From: Scytolyngbya sp. HA4215-MV1
GTDB taxonomy: Bacteria > Cyanobacteriota > Cyanobacteriia > Leptolyngbyales > Leptolyngbyaceae
Length of the DNA: 64,000 bases
Direction of reading: 5' to 3'
Assembly (NCBI GenBank): GCA_019359045.1
Contig: JAHHIA010000016.1
Span: 62,001-126,000 of the forward strand
Each line of letters opens with the position of its first letter. Positions within the stretch are counted from its first letter, which is position 1. Shown here piece by piece: positions 55,313 through 64,000 of the stretch. A model generated the notes under the pieces. That model had not been told where the DNA came from. It searched no databases and saw only the letters and a list, made by a program, of their open reading frames with translations. The position numbers and the translations under genes are program-made.

Positions 55313-56216
55313 GCTGAAAGCAAAACTGCATCAGTCTGCTTATTGTACTAAATGCATTTGGACTAGGGATTCATCCGTAGAGTTTGTGCAATTTTCACAA
55401 AAAGAATTTTTGATCTTCTTTTTGTTTCATTGCGGTACTAAATCTTGGCACCTTATATAGACATTGGACCCTACGCTGTTGGCTTGCACCGTTCATCAAA
55501 CTCATTCTTAGCATTTGAAGTTGGCAAGCGACAATGAGGTAAAGCCTGTAATCTTCGATTTTCAAAGATTTTTCAAATAAATCTTGCTCATTGTTTTCGG
55601 AAAATTGATCCGTTGCTTGCTTGCCACCAATTCCTTGTGGTTGCTGCACTGTAAGCCCGATGTGACCTTTTTTAAGGTCGCCCTGACAGCTTTAAGATAT
55701 GTTAAGCTTGAACCAAGGGTGGCTTAAAACGGTAATCAAAATATTTGTTTCCTTTTTGATAATAAAATCGTCCTTTTAGTAAGAAATGTTGCTGGGATGA
55801 GTGACCTCAATCGGTCTAGTGGGGTTCTGTGTTGACTGGCGATCAACGACAAGCCGCTTCTGTTTCTTCAGAGAAAGGGGCATCTTGCATGGGGCGTTTG
55901 GAGCAGGTTCAGGAAAAGGATCTGTTTTGGACAAAGGGAGGGTTTGAAAAGGGGCTCGCTGTGATGTTGAGTACTCAGAGATCCCCCCTAAACCCCCTTA
56001 AAAAGGGTGATCAGCTTCAATAAATGGACTGGATGGGGGATGTGCCAGAACTGGTACGATGTCAGGCTGGAGAAAAGCACGTCTATGGATGCGTGGTCCC
56101 TTTGTCTCGTACCCGAGTCTCCACAAAATTTTGAATGATGGTTGAGTCATCGATTGGACGGGTTCAGGTCGTGATGCTTTTTCCCTCTTTAGAGGGGCAA
56201 TTTCAGGAATACAGTC
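55313..56216. other. Long intergenic region with palindromes
   Basis: This 904-base gap holds the promoters of the divergent gene at 54044-55312 and of the exporter operon. GACCTTTTTTAAGGTC lies near 55668-55683, and a C-rich palindrome of the dispersed repeat type (GATCCCCCCTAAACCCCC, then TTAAAAAGGGTGATC) lies near 55979-56012. The frames at 55395-55649 and 55829-56023 show no family resemblance and the second runs over the repeat. Confidence 0.5.
55979..56012. repeat. Dispersed C/G-rich palindromic repeat fragment
   Basis: GATCCCCCCTAAACCCCC followed by TTAAAAAGGGTGATC forms an imperfect palindrome related to the arms of the 19650-19820 element. It lies upstream of the exporter operon. 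Confidence 0.6.
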
Positions 56217-57560
56217 ATGCAACTCCCTTTTGTGAATCGTGTGAAGCAACCGCTGCCCTGGCTAGTGGGGCTGGTGGTCGTTGGGTTAATTGGTACAGGG
56301 ACGATCGCCTACCTGGGTGTGCGTTCAACCCCTGCCAAGACCGATGCTACGGATTTGACAGTGCCTGTTAAGTCTGATCGGCTCACAATACGAATCACTG
56401 CGAGTGGCACCATTCGCCCGGTTCAGACGGTAAACCTGAGTCCCAAAGCGGCGGGTCGGCTGGCAGAACTGTACGTAGAGCAAGGCGATAGCGTGAAGCA
56501 GGGGCAAGTGATTGCTCGAATGGAAAGCGACGATGTGGAAGCGCAGTTGACTCAGGCACGGGCAAATCTGGCACAGACCGAGGCGCGATTGGCAGCGTTG
56601 CGAAATGGTAGCCGCTCCGAGGATATCGCGCAGGCGCAAGCCAGTCTATCGCAAGCAGAAGCGCAGGTGAAGGATGCCCAGGCAAGGCTAGATTTAGCCA
56701 GCGAACGTGCTCGGCGGAACCGTGAGCTAGAGGCGCAAGGGGCGATTAGCCGCGATAGCCTGGATGAGGTTTTGAATACGGAATTGAGTGCCAGAGCAAC
56801 GCTGGAGCAATCGAATGCGCGGGTGCGGGAAGCTCGTCAACGGTTGGCTGAGTTGCAGAATGGTAGCCGTCCTGAAGACATTGCAGCGGCGGTGGCAGAG
56901 CGAGATGCCGCGATCGGGCGGTTGCAAGCTGTGCGAGTCCAACAAGAAGATACGCTGATTCGGGCGCCCTTTAGCGGGGTGATTACTCAGCGGTTTGCCA
57001 CGATCGGTGCGTTTGTTACGCCTACAACCTCGGCGTCCAGCACCACTTCTGCTACCTCGACTTCTGTGGTGGCACTGGCAAATGGTTTAGAAGTGATTGC
57101 TGAAGTGCCGGAAGTGGATGTTAGCCAAATTAAGCTGGGGCAGAAGGTGGAAATTTCTGCTGATGCTTTTCCTGATCAGGTGTTTGAAGGTCGGGTACGC
57201 CTGATTGCTCCCGAAGCGGTGGTGGAGCAAAATGTCACCTCTTTCCAGGTGCGCGTGACGGTATTGACAGGCAAGGATAAACTGCGTTCCGGGATGAATT
57301 CTGATGTAATTTTCTTAGGCAAACAACTGGATAATGCCCTGATTGTGCCAACAGTGGCGATCGTGACTAACAAAGGTCAGACCGGAGTATTGGTGCCTGA
57401 CAACAACAATAAACCCCACTTCCAGCCTGTTACGATTGGCACCACGATTGGGAACCAAACTCAGATTCTAGAAGGGATTCGAGCGGGAGAGCGGGTCTTC
57501 ATTGAACTCCCTGAAGGACAGAAATTGGAAACCGTGATGAAGCAAATGGAGAAGAAGTAG
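56217..57560 (+). CDS. HlyD/MacA-type periplasmic adaptor subunit
   Basis: The 447-residue membrane-fusion protein has an N-terminal membrane anchor (PLPWLVGLVVVGLIGTGTIA), a split lipoyl-like domain (SPKAAGRLAELYVEQGDSVK and IRAPFSGVITQRFA), a long coiled-coil hairpin (about 105-225) and a beta-barrel region (EVIAEVPEVDVSQIKLGQKV). A repeat, NGSRSEDIAQA and NGSRPEDIAAA, marks the two arms. It links the inner-membrane ABC part to an outer-membrane channel. Order adaptor-permease-ATPase resembles devBCA. Confidence 0.93.
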   Translation: MQLPFVNRVKQPLPWLVGLVVVGLIGTGTIAYLGVRSTPAKTDATDLTVPVKSDRLTIRITASGTIRPVQTVNLSPKAAGRLAELYVEQGDSVKQGQVIARMESDDVEAQLTQARANLAQTEARLAALRNGSRSEDIAQAQASLSQAEAQVKDAQARLDLASERARRNRELEAQGAISRDSLDEVLNTELSARATLEQSNARVREARQRLAELQNGSRPEDIAAAVAERDAAIGRLQAVRVQQEDTLIRAPFSGVITQRFATIGAFVTPTTSASSTTSATSTSVVALANGLEVIAEVPEVDVSQIKLGQKVEISADAFPDQVFEGRVRLIAPEAVVEQNVTSFQVRVTVLTGKDKLRSGMNSDVIFLGKQLDNALIVPTVAIVTNKGQTGVLVPDNNNKPHFQPVTIGTTIGNQTQILEGIRAGERVFIELPEGQKLETVMKQMEKK

Positions 57561-57759
57561 AGGTTCTAGGTGATAAGTATTAGGAAAAAGGAGTCAGGCA
57601 ACCCTCTTACTCCCCTGCACCGCTTGGGACTGGCTTTGCCTCTATCTCTCTAATTCTTAACCCCTCCTGCCCTGCATCCTGCTTTGCTTACTTTCCTCTC
57701 TTCTCCTTATTTCTTCGCTGTTTCATATTGCTTTTTCCTCCCTCTTTCCAACTCACGTA

Positions 57760-58977
57760 ATGGATATTTTCGAAAGTTCCAAAATGGCGGTTAAGACGCT
57801 AACTGCGAACAAATTACGCAGTACGCTGACGATGCTGGGCATCATTATTGGCAATGCTTCGGTAATTGCCATGATTGGCATCGGACAAGGAGCACAAAGG
57901 CTGGCTTCAGAACAGTTCGAGTCGTTAGGCCCCAATGTGCTATTTATCACGCCGGGAAAACGGGAAACTCGCAGTCGCACCTTTGACTTACCCAAGACGT
58001 TGGTGATGCAGGATGCGGAGGCGATCGCTACACAAGTTCCCTCTGTGGCGGGAGTTGCAGCCCAACGCCAGACCCAGTTGCCGGTGACTTATCGCAACCG
58101 AAACGTGAGTGCTTTGATTGTAGGGACAACACCCACATTTTTGTCCGTCCGCAGTTTTGATGTTGCCAGTGGGCGCTTTCTGTCAGATCAAGATGTGGAG
58201 CGCAATACACGGGTGGTGGTGCTGGGTCCCGATCTGGTGGATCGGCTATTTGGCACTACGAATCCGATTGGGCAACAAGTTCGCATCAAGGATGTTTCGT
58301 TTCAAGTGATTGGGGTGATGCAGCCGAAGGGAGCTTTTCTGGGCAATAACCAAGATGAGGCGGTATATGTGCCAATTACGACGCTGGCAAACCGTTTGAC
58401 TGGACGCACATCACCCTATGGTTTGGATTTGACCTTTATTTCTGTCTCGGCGAGGGATGAAGCCAGTATTAGTGAGGCGGAGTTTCAGATTGCCAATTTG
58501 TTGAGACTGCGACACAAAATCACGGATGAAGATGATTTTTCGGTGCAAACTCAGAAGGATGTGTTGCAGATTGTGGGGACGATTACCGGGGGCTTAACGG
58601 CGATGTTAGCGGCGATCGCCGGTATTTCGCTTTTAGTTGGTGGTATCGGCATTATGAATATCATGCTGGTATCGGTGACGGAGCGGACCCAGGAGATCGG
58701 TTTACGTAAGGCGATCGGGGCATCTCAACAAGATATCTTGGTGCAATTTATGATCGAAGCAGTGATTCTCTCGGCAGCAGGGGGATTGTTGGGCACCGGG
58801 ATCGGAGTCGGTGGCATTTTGCTGGTGGGTGCCTTGACTCCCTTGCAAGCAGGGATTTCTCCTGTGGCGATCGCCCTAGCCGTGGGTGTTTCTGGTGGAA
58901 TTGGTCTGTTCTTTGGTGTATTTCCGGCGAGACAAGCTGCCAAACTTGACCCGATCGTCGCGCTCCGCAGTGCTTGA
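57760..58977 (+). CDS. MacB-type ABC transporter permease
   Basis: The 405-residue protein has the MacB/FtsX layout: an N-terminal membrane segment (KLRSTLTMLGIIIGNASVIA), a large extracytoplasmic domain (about 45-265) and three C-terminal membrane segments, including ISLLVGGIGIMNIMLVSVTE-RTQEIGLRKAIGA, and a final IGLFFGVFPARQAAKLDPI. It forms the inner-membrane part of an export pump with the adaptor (before) and ATPase (after). The substrate is unknown; DevBCA homologues export heterocyst glycolipids, MacAB exports peptides. Confidence 0.93.
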   Translation: MDIFESSKMAVKTLTANKLRSTLTMLGIIIGNASVIAMIGIGQGAQRLASEQFESLGPNVLFITPGKRETRSRTFDLPKTLVMQDAEAIATQVPSVAGVAAQRQTQLPVTYRNRNVSALIVGTTPTFLSVRSFDVASGRFLSDQDVERNTRVVVLGPDLVDRLFGTTNPIGQQVRIKDVSFQVIGVMQPKGAFLGNNQDEAVYVPITTLANRLTGRTSPYGLDLTFISVSARDEASISEAEFQIANLLRLRHKITDEDDFSVQTQKDVLQIVGTITGGLTAMLAAIAGISLLVGGIGIMNIMLVSVTERTQEIGLRKAIGASQQDILVQFMIEAVILSAAGGLLGTGIGVGGILLVGALTPLQAGISPVAIALAVGVSGGIGLFFGVFPARQAAKLDPIVALRSA

Positions 58978-59064
58978 TAGAGATTTTGGATTTGTGATTG
59001 GTTGAATCCAAAACCCAAACTTGAAAGTCTAAAGAATCTAAAATCCAAAATTTTCCTATTCCTC

Positions 59065-59778
59065 ATGCCCAATGCTGTTATTATCCGATTGGAAGAAATT
59101 ACCAAGCTTTACGGTTCTGGCGATACTGAAATCCATGCCCTGGATGCAGTTGATTTGCTGGTAGAGCAGGGAGAATACTGCGCCATTATGGGGGCTTCCG
59201 GTTCAGGCAAATCGACCATGATGAACATCATCGGTTGTCTAGATCGCCCTTCTTCTGGGCGCTACTACCTGGATGGGGTGGATGTGGCAGGATTGGGAGA
59301 TACACAACTAGCCCATATTCGCAACCGCAAGCTGGGGTTTGTCTTTCAGCAGTTTCATCTGTTGCCGCAACTCAGTGCGTTAGAAAATGTCATGCTGCCA
59401 ATGGTCTATGCCAGTGTTTCGGCGGCAGAACGGCACGATCGGGCGGTGGAAGCGCTTCAGCGGGTTGGATTGGGCAACCGGATGAACAACAAGCCGACGC
59501 AACTTTCGGGCGGGCAACAGCAACGGGTCGCGATCGCCCGGGCGATCGTCAATCGTCCGGTTTTGCTGCTGGCAGATGAACCGACGGGTGCACTCGATTC
59601 GCACACGACGCAAGAGATCCTCGGTATTTTCGGTGAACTCAATACTAGTGGCATTACGGTGGTGATGGTGACCCATGAACCTGAAGTAGCGCGCACGACG
59701 CGGCGGGTGATTTGGTTTAGAGATGGCAAGGTAATTCATCCCCATATGGCTCCGGCTCAGATTGGACAAGTTGCCTAA
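59065..59778 (+). CDS. MacB/LolD-type ABC transporter ATP-binding protein
   Basis: The 237-residue ATPase has Walker A MGASGSGKSTMMNIIGCLD, Q-loop FVFQQFHLLPQLSALENV, signature QLSGGQQQRVAIARAIVNRP and Walker B LLLADEPTGALDS with switch His in VVMVTHEPEVARTT. It powers the exporter encoded by the two preceding genes. The open frame extends to a TTG at 59002, but that extension overlaps A-rich intergenic repeats; the ATG at 59065 is the better start. Confidence 0.95.
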   Translation: MPNAVIIRLEEITKLYGSGDTEIHALDAVDLLVEQGEYCAIMGASGSGKSTMMNIIGCLDRPSSGRYYLDGVDVAGLGDTQLAHIRNRKLGFVFQQFHLLPQLSALENVMLPMVYASVSAAERHDRAVEALQRVGLGNRMNNKPTQLSGGQQQRVAIARAIVNRPVLLLADEPTGALDSHTTQEILGIFGELNTSGITVVMVTHEPEVARTTRRVIWFRDGKVIHPHMAPAQIGQVA

Positions 59779-59835
59779 AATACCTAAAAAATCAGCAGAA
59801 GGTTTTGATTTCAGGCATAAAAATTTAATTAGATT

Positions 59836-59887
59836 ATTAGCTATTCTCTTAATCAGCTCTTATAACTGAATCAGGTATCTAGCTAAT
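59836..59887. promoter_or_regulatory. Inverted repeat upstream of the NACHT gene
   Basis: ATTAGCTA (59836-59843) and TAGCTAAT (59880-59887) are exact inverse copies, 36 bases apart, ending eight bases before the NACHT start codon. It could be an operator or transcript hairpin. The AT-rich context makes chance pairing possible. Confidence 0.35.
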
Positions 59888-59895
59888 ACGATCTC

Positions 59896-62859
59896 ATGAC
59901 TGGATTTGAGCCATTAATTAATGCTGCTGCTATTGGTTTGGGAAATCTCATAACTGAAACTGTTAAGAATAGTGGAGGCAAAGTCCTTGGCTTATTTGAG
60001 ATGGATTTGGGGCAATTAGCTAAACAAGCAATTTTTGATGCTTCTAAGGAATATGTCAGACGCTATGCTGAACGGCATTGTACAATCAGGGTTTTAGGCA
60101 TGAGTAAACCCGTGCTATTGGAATCGATTTATACAAAAGTTCAGATTCTAGATGAAAAAGAAAGTTCTGAATTTGAATCAATATCAGAGTTAGAGAATAA
60201 ATTCCGAAAAAGTAATAAACGTGGATTTCGAGCTTTCTCCATTCATAGACGCGAAGGGGTCGAAGTTGCCAATATAAATCAATATTTAATGGTGCTTGGA
60301 GGACCTGGAACGGGAAAATCTACGTTTCTCCGTAAAATGGGTTTAGAAGCTCTAAAGAGCGGTGAAGAGTTTAAGCATAAATGTATTCCAGTTTTTATTG
60401 AATTAAAAAGATTAACTGAAAGTGATCTTGACCTCAAGAACTATATCATAGAAGAATTTAAAATTTGCGGACTTCCAAACGCAGCGCGATTTACAACTAG
60501 CGCGTTGGAAAAAGGGAAGCTTCTTATCTTATTAGATGGATTAGATGAAGTTCCTGATGCTAACTTAAATCAGGTAGTTCAAAAGATTCAAGACTTTGTT
60601 GATACTTATAAAAAAAATCGCTATATCTCATCCTGTAGGATTGCTGCGCATCGGTACAATTTTAGTCGTTTTACAGATATCAAGATCGCTGAATTTGATG
60701 ATTCTCAAATTCAACAATTTATTCAAAACTGGTTTCAATCTCCAGAAGACCTTGAGGTTAAAACAGCAGAAAATTATTGGGATTTGCTTCAAAATACGGA
60801 AAACGCCTCTGCAAAAGAATTAGCTCATACTCCTTTACTGTTAACATTTCTCTGTTTAGTTTATGAACGTTCACAAAGTCTACCTGTTAATCGTAGTTCC
60901 CTTTATCGACGAGCTTTACGAATTTTGCTGGAAGAATGGGCTGCTGAGAAGAAAATCTATCGAGATCAAGTCGATAAAGGATTAAGCCCAGATCTGACTG
61001 AAGCTCTACTTTTAGAAATTGCCTACAAGGGATTTGAATCAGATCAAAATTTTTTCCATAAAGCTGATCTTATAAATCAGATAGAATCTTTTATATCAAC
61101 TAATCCTAATGCTCCTGTGCTAGGAGGAGAAGATATTCTCAAGACTATAGTTATTCGTCAAGGTATTTTAGTAGAACGTGCTCAAGAAATATATTCTTTT
61201 TCTCATTTGACTTTACAAGAATATTTAACTGCTCAATATATTAATGAAAATAATCAAATCAAGAATTTAACTGAACAACATGTTTTCAATAGAAAGTGGC
61301 AAGAAGTATTTTTATTGGTAGCAGGTTTAATGCGGGCAAAAAATGGTGCTGATGAACTTTTATTGTCAATTCATGAAATAGCGCAAAAAATGATTGCTGG
61401 AAAATTAGAACTATTACTTAAATGGGTTGAACAAGTCACACAAACTTCGGTGGATGTTTCAGAGTCTTTAAAAGAGCGTGCTTCTTCTGTTTACTTTGTA
61501 TTTTTTTTTAATCTTGCTCGATCCCAAAAACAAAAAGGAAATTCTAATTTAGATACTGCAATTACTCGAATCCTTGTTTTTGCACGTGAGCTTTCTAGTT
61601 ATGATGAGCCGATTTCTCATGTTGATATTGCTAACTATATTGCTCAAGCTCTTCTTCTAGCTAGCGCTAGTGATGCTGAGCTTGATCTCGATCATGTCCA
61701 AGAATTAGCTCAAAAATTAGCTCCTGATCATTCTAATAAACTCAAACGAGTTATTACTAAAGCCTACAACTTGGCGGAAAATCATGATATTCATCGTGTA
61801 TTACTCAATGTACGAAAATTTGTGCGAGATATTGCACGGACACAAGAAATATCAAGTGCCCTTTTGAAAAATCTTCTTCGCGGTGATATCCAAAATTTTA
61901 CTCACTATCAAACTACTGCTATTGCTTTGACGAATGTCTTGCTGCGTGCACAGAGTCATTCTCCGCATAGCAGGTTGCATGAAAATATCATGCAAGCATT
62001 TGCCTTAGCTTCCGCACTTGTAAAAGAATTTGCCCATCTTAGTGAATATACAGAGATTTTGAAGTCTTCCTTGGAAGAAGAAACAGATTCTGTGAATCTT
62101 CAGGACAAAATTCAAAAGCATATCCAAAGACTAACTATTCAACAGAAAAATACCCGGGACTCCAATGAATTACGCTACATTTCACAAAATATTTTTATTG
62201 CACAGACATATTTTCAACATTTAAATAATGTTTTAAAAAATTCTCAGGATCTCAACAGGTTGTTGATTGGTATAAGCCAAATGGCCCAGGCTCTTTCAGT
62301 AGAAATTGCTGATTCTCTCAAGGATGCACTTTCATGTGCTCGTGAAACTGCTCGCCATATTGCTTTGGATTTAGCTAGTAGCAGTAATCGTAATCTAGCG
62401 CTGGCACTTGCTATTGATAATGCTTATGTGAGTGCGATTGAGCGTAATTGCGTTTTAGACAAGATGTTTCAAAAATCTTATGTTAGTGAGGATGATAACT
62501 ACGAATCTATGAACCATTTCAGCAGCATAAGATTGTCATTAGATCTTGCTATTAGCATTTCTGAAGATTTATCCTTAACGTCTTTACTAAAAAAATTCCG
62601 TAGTAACATTCCTACTGCAACTGTCTTGCCAGAAATAAGACAAAGTTTTGCTAGAGACCTTCGAATGTCTTTTTTGAGAGCTTTCAAATTAAATGAATCA
62701 CTTCTCCAATTCTCTTTAAGAGATATAGAAAAAATAGAGAATTATTTTTACATAAATCAACTTATTTTTCAATGTAAAAAGTCATCAATAAGAGTATCAG
62801 ATAAAACCTGGGAAGCTATTCAAAAGGAAATGTTGAAACCATGCGTAACAGTTTTATGA
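59896..62859 (+). CDS. NACHT domain STAND ATPase
   Basis: The 987-residue protein has an N-terminal helical segment (about 1-115; includes AKQAIFDASKEYVRRYAERH), a NACHT ATPase with Walker A GGPGTGKST (135-143) and Walker B LILLDGLDEVPD (D214, D217, E218), a winged-helix and NACHT-associated region with SFSHLTLQEYLTAQYI, and a long C-terminal half of helical repeats rich in ALA/LAL patterns. No nuclease, TIR or protease effector motif is visible. Similar cyanobacterial NACHT proteins exist. Bacterial NACHT proteins include anti-phage sensors. Its AT-rich codons differ from its neighbours, pointing to transfer. Confidence 0.9.
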   Translation: MTGFEPLINAAAIGLGNLITETVKNSGGKVLGLFEMDLGQLAKQAIFDASKEYVRRYAERHCTIRVLGMSKPVLLESIYTKVQILDEKESSEFESISELENKFRKSNKRGFRAFSIHRREGVEVANINQYLMVLGGPGTGKSTFLRKMGLEALKSGEEFKHKCIPVFIELKRLTESDLDLKNYIIEEFKICGLPNAARFTTSALEKGKLLILLDGLDEVPDANLNQVVQKIQDFVDTYKKNRYISSCRIAAHRYNFSRFTDIKIAEFDDSQIQQFIQNWFQSPEDLEVKTAENYWDLLQNTENASAKELAHTPLLLTFLCLVYERSQSLPVNRSSLYRRALRILLEEWAAEKKIYRDQVDKGLSPDLTEALLLEIAYKGFESDQNFFHKADLINQIESFISTNPNAPVLGGEDILKTIVIRQGILVERAQEIYSFSHLTLQEYLTAQYINENNQIKNLTEQHVFNRKWQEVFLLVAGLMRAKNGADELLLSIHEIAQKMIAGKLELLLKWVEQVTQTSVDVSESLKERASSVYFVFFFNLARSQKQKGNSNLDTAITRILVFARELSSYDEPISHVDIANYIAQALLLASASDAELDLDHVQELAQKLAPDHSNKLKRVITKAYNLAENHDIHRVLLNVRKFVRDIARTQEISSALLKNLLRGDIQNFTHYQTTAIALTNVLLRAQSHSPHSRLHENIMQAFALASALVKEFAHLSEYTEILKSSLEEETDSVNLQDKIQKHIQRLTIQQKNTRDSNELRYISQNIFIAQTYFQHLNNVLKNSQDLNRLLIGISQMAQALSVEIADSLKDALSCARETARHIALDLASSSNRNLALALAIDNAYVSAIERNCVLDKMFQKSYVSEDDNYESMNHFSSIRLSLDLAISISEDLSLTSLLKKFRSNIPTATVLPEIRQSFARDLRMSFLRAFKLNESLLQFSLRDIEKIENYFYINQLIFQCKKSSIRVSDKTWEAIQKEMLKPCVTVL

Positions 62860-62911
62860 AGTTTTTGGGTTAAGTTTTTAGATTGTCCTACTTCAGCTTG
62901 ACACCTTGTTT

Positions 62912-63139
62912 ATGAAAATTCTATCGGCGCTAGCGACGAAGTTGGACATTAGTGATTATTCAAAGCAGGCTTTATTTGTGAATCGGTTAAGAGAAGCCAC
63001 ACTAAATGGTTACACCCTCTGCTTCCAGGAAAATTGATTCTTTCTGGATAAAGATGGAAGTGATGCTAAGCCTTACCAAGAAAAAGACGTTGACAGTACC
63101 CTAAAGCAATTGGCTGAAATTGAGGAACAAGACTCATGA
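62912..63139 (+). pseudogene. Small gene interrupted by one in-frame TGA
   Basis: A frame starting at ATG 62912 reads 41 codons (MKILSALATKLDISDYSKQA ... GYTLCFQEN), then TGA at 63035-63037, and continues in the same frame for another 33 codons (FFLDKDGSDAKPYQEKDVDS ... LAEIEEQDS) to TGA at 63137-63139. The last stop overlaps the hicB-like ATG by four bases (ATGA), a typical coupling. One base change (TGG to TGA) would explain the break. I do not recognise the family. Confidence 0.6.
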
Positions 63140-63360
63140 ATAGTCATTACACCATCATTATTCAATGGTCATGTGAAGATCAGTGCTATGTTGTGAGTCT
63201 TCCAGAGTGGGGTAAACACTGCCATACTCATGGGGATACCTATGAAAAAGCACTCGAAAATGCTCGTGAGGTTTTGGAACTTTTGACTGAGTCTGCGCTG
63301 GAAGAGGGGCAATCTCTACCCACACCACAATTATTTGGTCAATCTCTACAAGCTGTATAA
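63136..63360 (+). CDS. HicB-like antitoxin family protein
   Basis: The 74-residue protein has the HicB core: YTIIIQWSCEDQCYVVSLPE, GKHCHTHGDTYEKALENARE and a following helix with VLELLTESALEEG. HicB proteins neutralise the HicA RNase in toxin-antitoxin pairs, but no HicA gene (with its GSHHIF motif) is adjacent on either side. It may thus be an orphan. It starts inside the stop region of the broken small gene (ATGA overlap). No DNA-binding domain is attached. Confidence 0.8.
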   Translation: MNSHYTIIIQWSCEDQCYVVSLPEWGKHCHTHGDTYEKALENAREVLELLTESALEEGQSLPTPQLFGQSLQAV

Positions 63361-63442
63361 CTGTTTCAGATGGTTTCTAGACTGGGTGATGTCAGTTTCA
63401 GCGAGCTGAGCGATCGCAAAGTTTGACGCAAGAATTTTCTGT

Positions 63443-64000
63443 TTAATTCGTAACGGCTTGATTGAGCAAAATTCGATCGACAAACTTTGCGATCAGTTGA
63501 TTGGCGATCGTCGTCTCCTGTAAATCCTTCAAAAGTTCAGTTAACTCATCCGCACTGTCCAAATAGCGGTTGTGGTAGCGAGTAATCCGCGCAATTAAAT
63601 CTCCAGTATCGACCTCTGGATGGAACTGAAACGCATAAAATGGTTGGTCTGCCATTTTGAAAGCATGGTACGGGCACTGTTCGGACGACGCTAGCAAAAT
63701 CGCTCCCTCTGGCAAAGATTCTGCTCGTTCTTTGTGACCGCACACTGCCCAAAAGCCATTGGGACTATCGTGGAATAGTCGATCGCTCTTCGCTGCTTCA
63801 GTCAACTGCATTGAGTACGTACCAATTTCCATATTCTGCTTGTCCACAATGACTCGCCCACCCAGCGCTTCCACCACTGCTTGAAAGCCAAAACATGAGG
63901 CAAAAACGGGGATGCTCTGCTGTAAGCAATAGACCAGTAGGCGCTTGGTGTCCTCGACAAAAGGATATTTGTTGGGCTGCGTCACTGACGCATCGCTCGA
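63443..64000 (-). CDS. Class I glutamine amidotransferase (5' end beyond window)
   Basis: The frame runs to the window end without a stop on the upstream side; the codons before GTG 63985 (SSDAS) look like conserved coding sequence, so the true start lies outside. The present part has the nucleophile elbow PVFASCFGFQAVVEALGG (Cys), YSMQLTEAAKSD and FYAFQFHPEVDTGD with the catalytic His and Glu. It belongs to the GMP-synthase-like GATase family that hydrolyses glutamine for a partner or acts on a gamma-glutamyl bond. The partner is not visible. Confidence 0.88.
   Translation of the reverse strand, partial: SSDASVTQPNKYPFVEDTKRLLVYCLQQSIPVFASCFGFQAVVEALGGRVIVDKQNMEIGTYSMQLTEAAKSDRLFHDSPNGFWAVCGHKERAESLPEGAILLASSEQCPYHAFKMADQPFYAFQFHPEVDTGDLIARITRYHNRYLDSADELTELLKDLQETTIANQLIAKFVDRILLNQAVTN

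Noticed and set aside
55395-55649. Minus-strand 84-codon frame in the long gap before the exporter operon
   Set aside because: Low-information composition, no family resemblance; part of it looks like intergenic AATCGAAGATT-type sequence.
55829-56023. Plus-strand 64-codon frame ending in the C-rich palindrome
   Set aside because: The C-terminal codons are the dispersed repeat itself, which argues against a real gene.
1-64000. tRNA, rRNA, tmRNA or CRISPR genes
   Set aside because: Looking through the gaps between genes I found no convincing cloverleaf, T-loop motif in context, or regularly spaced repeats; a covariance-model search would be decisive.

Overview
The window is chromosomal DNA from a cyanobacterium, most likely a filamentous Leptolyngbya/Oscillatoriales-type organism. 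The evidence is photosystem I genes (psaD, psaE), the cyanobacterial NDH-1 subunit gene ndhO, many HIP1-type GCGATCGC octamers, and several families found mainly in cyanobacteria (DICT-domain kinase, DUF3352, DUF6737-like, 'low-complexity tail' membrane protein). The genus is inferred from general gene style, not from a marker gene. Most of the window is ordinary core and housekeeping DNA in short transcription units. I saw no rRNA, tRNA, CRISPR array, prophage or intact insertion sequence.

Layout. 1-8.6 kb: a methyltransferase cut by the window edge, an M1 aminopeptidase with HEAT repeats, small cyanobacterial hypotheticals, thrC, pdxH and rpsD. 8.8-13.6 kb: a compact plus-strand cluster of five genes (SpeD-like, DUF4178, SpeE-like with a membrane tail, FemAB-like aminoacyltransferase, tandem DUF350). 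It is the best candidate here for a poorly described system, perhaps making or attaching a polyamine-like compound at a membrane. 13.8-30.1 kb: yidD, psaD, a DICT/GAF histidine kinase, a DUF1400 hydrolase, a MITE-like repeat, two P-loop kinases (one frameshifted), mdh, ndhO, mutM with a repeat-derived insertion, psaE, the rpsP-KH-phoH operon, a DUF3352 protein and a HEAT protein. 30.5-47.8 kb: transporters, a phosphoribosyltransferase, a VanY-type peptidase, lpdA, an M48 peptidase, a lone EF-G paralogue, an ethylene-receptor-like kinase, an FkbM methyltransferase and a SpoIID-like protein. 48.2-59.8 kb: pnp, an AI-2E family transporter, a DUF39 homocysteine-biosynthesis protein, a disordered conserved protein and a MacAB/DevBCA-like exporter operon. 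59.9-63.4 kb: an AT-rich island with a NACHT STAND ATPase, a small gene broken by one in-frame stop, and a HicB-like antitoxin gene. The window ends inside a class I glutamine amidotransferase gene.

The housekeeping genes serve photosynthesis (PsaD, PsaE, NdhO), amino-acid and vitamin metabolism (ThrC, DUF39 protein, PdxH), translation and RNA turnover (S4, S16, EF-G, PNPase, PhoH, KH protein), carbon metabolism (Mdh, LpdA) and the cell envelope (VanY, SpoIID-like, MacAB-like). The accessory parts are the 8.8-13.6 kb cluster and the NACHT/HicB island.
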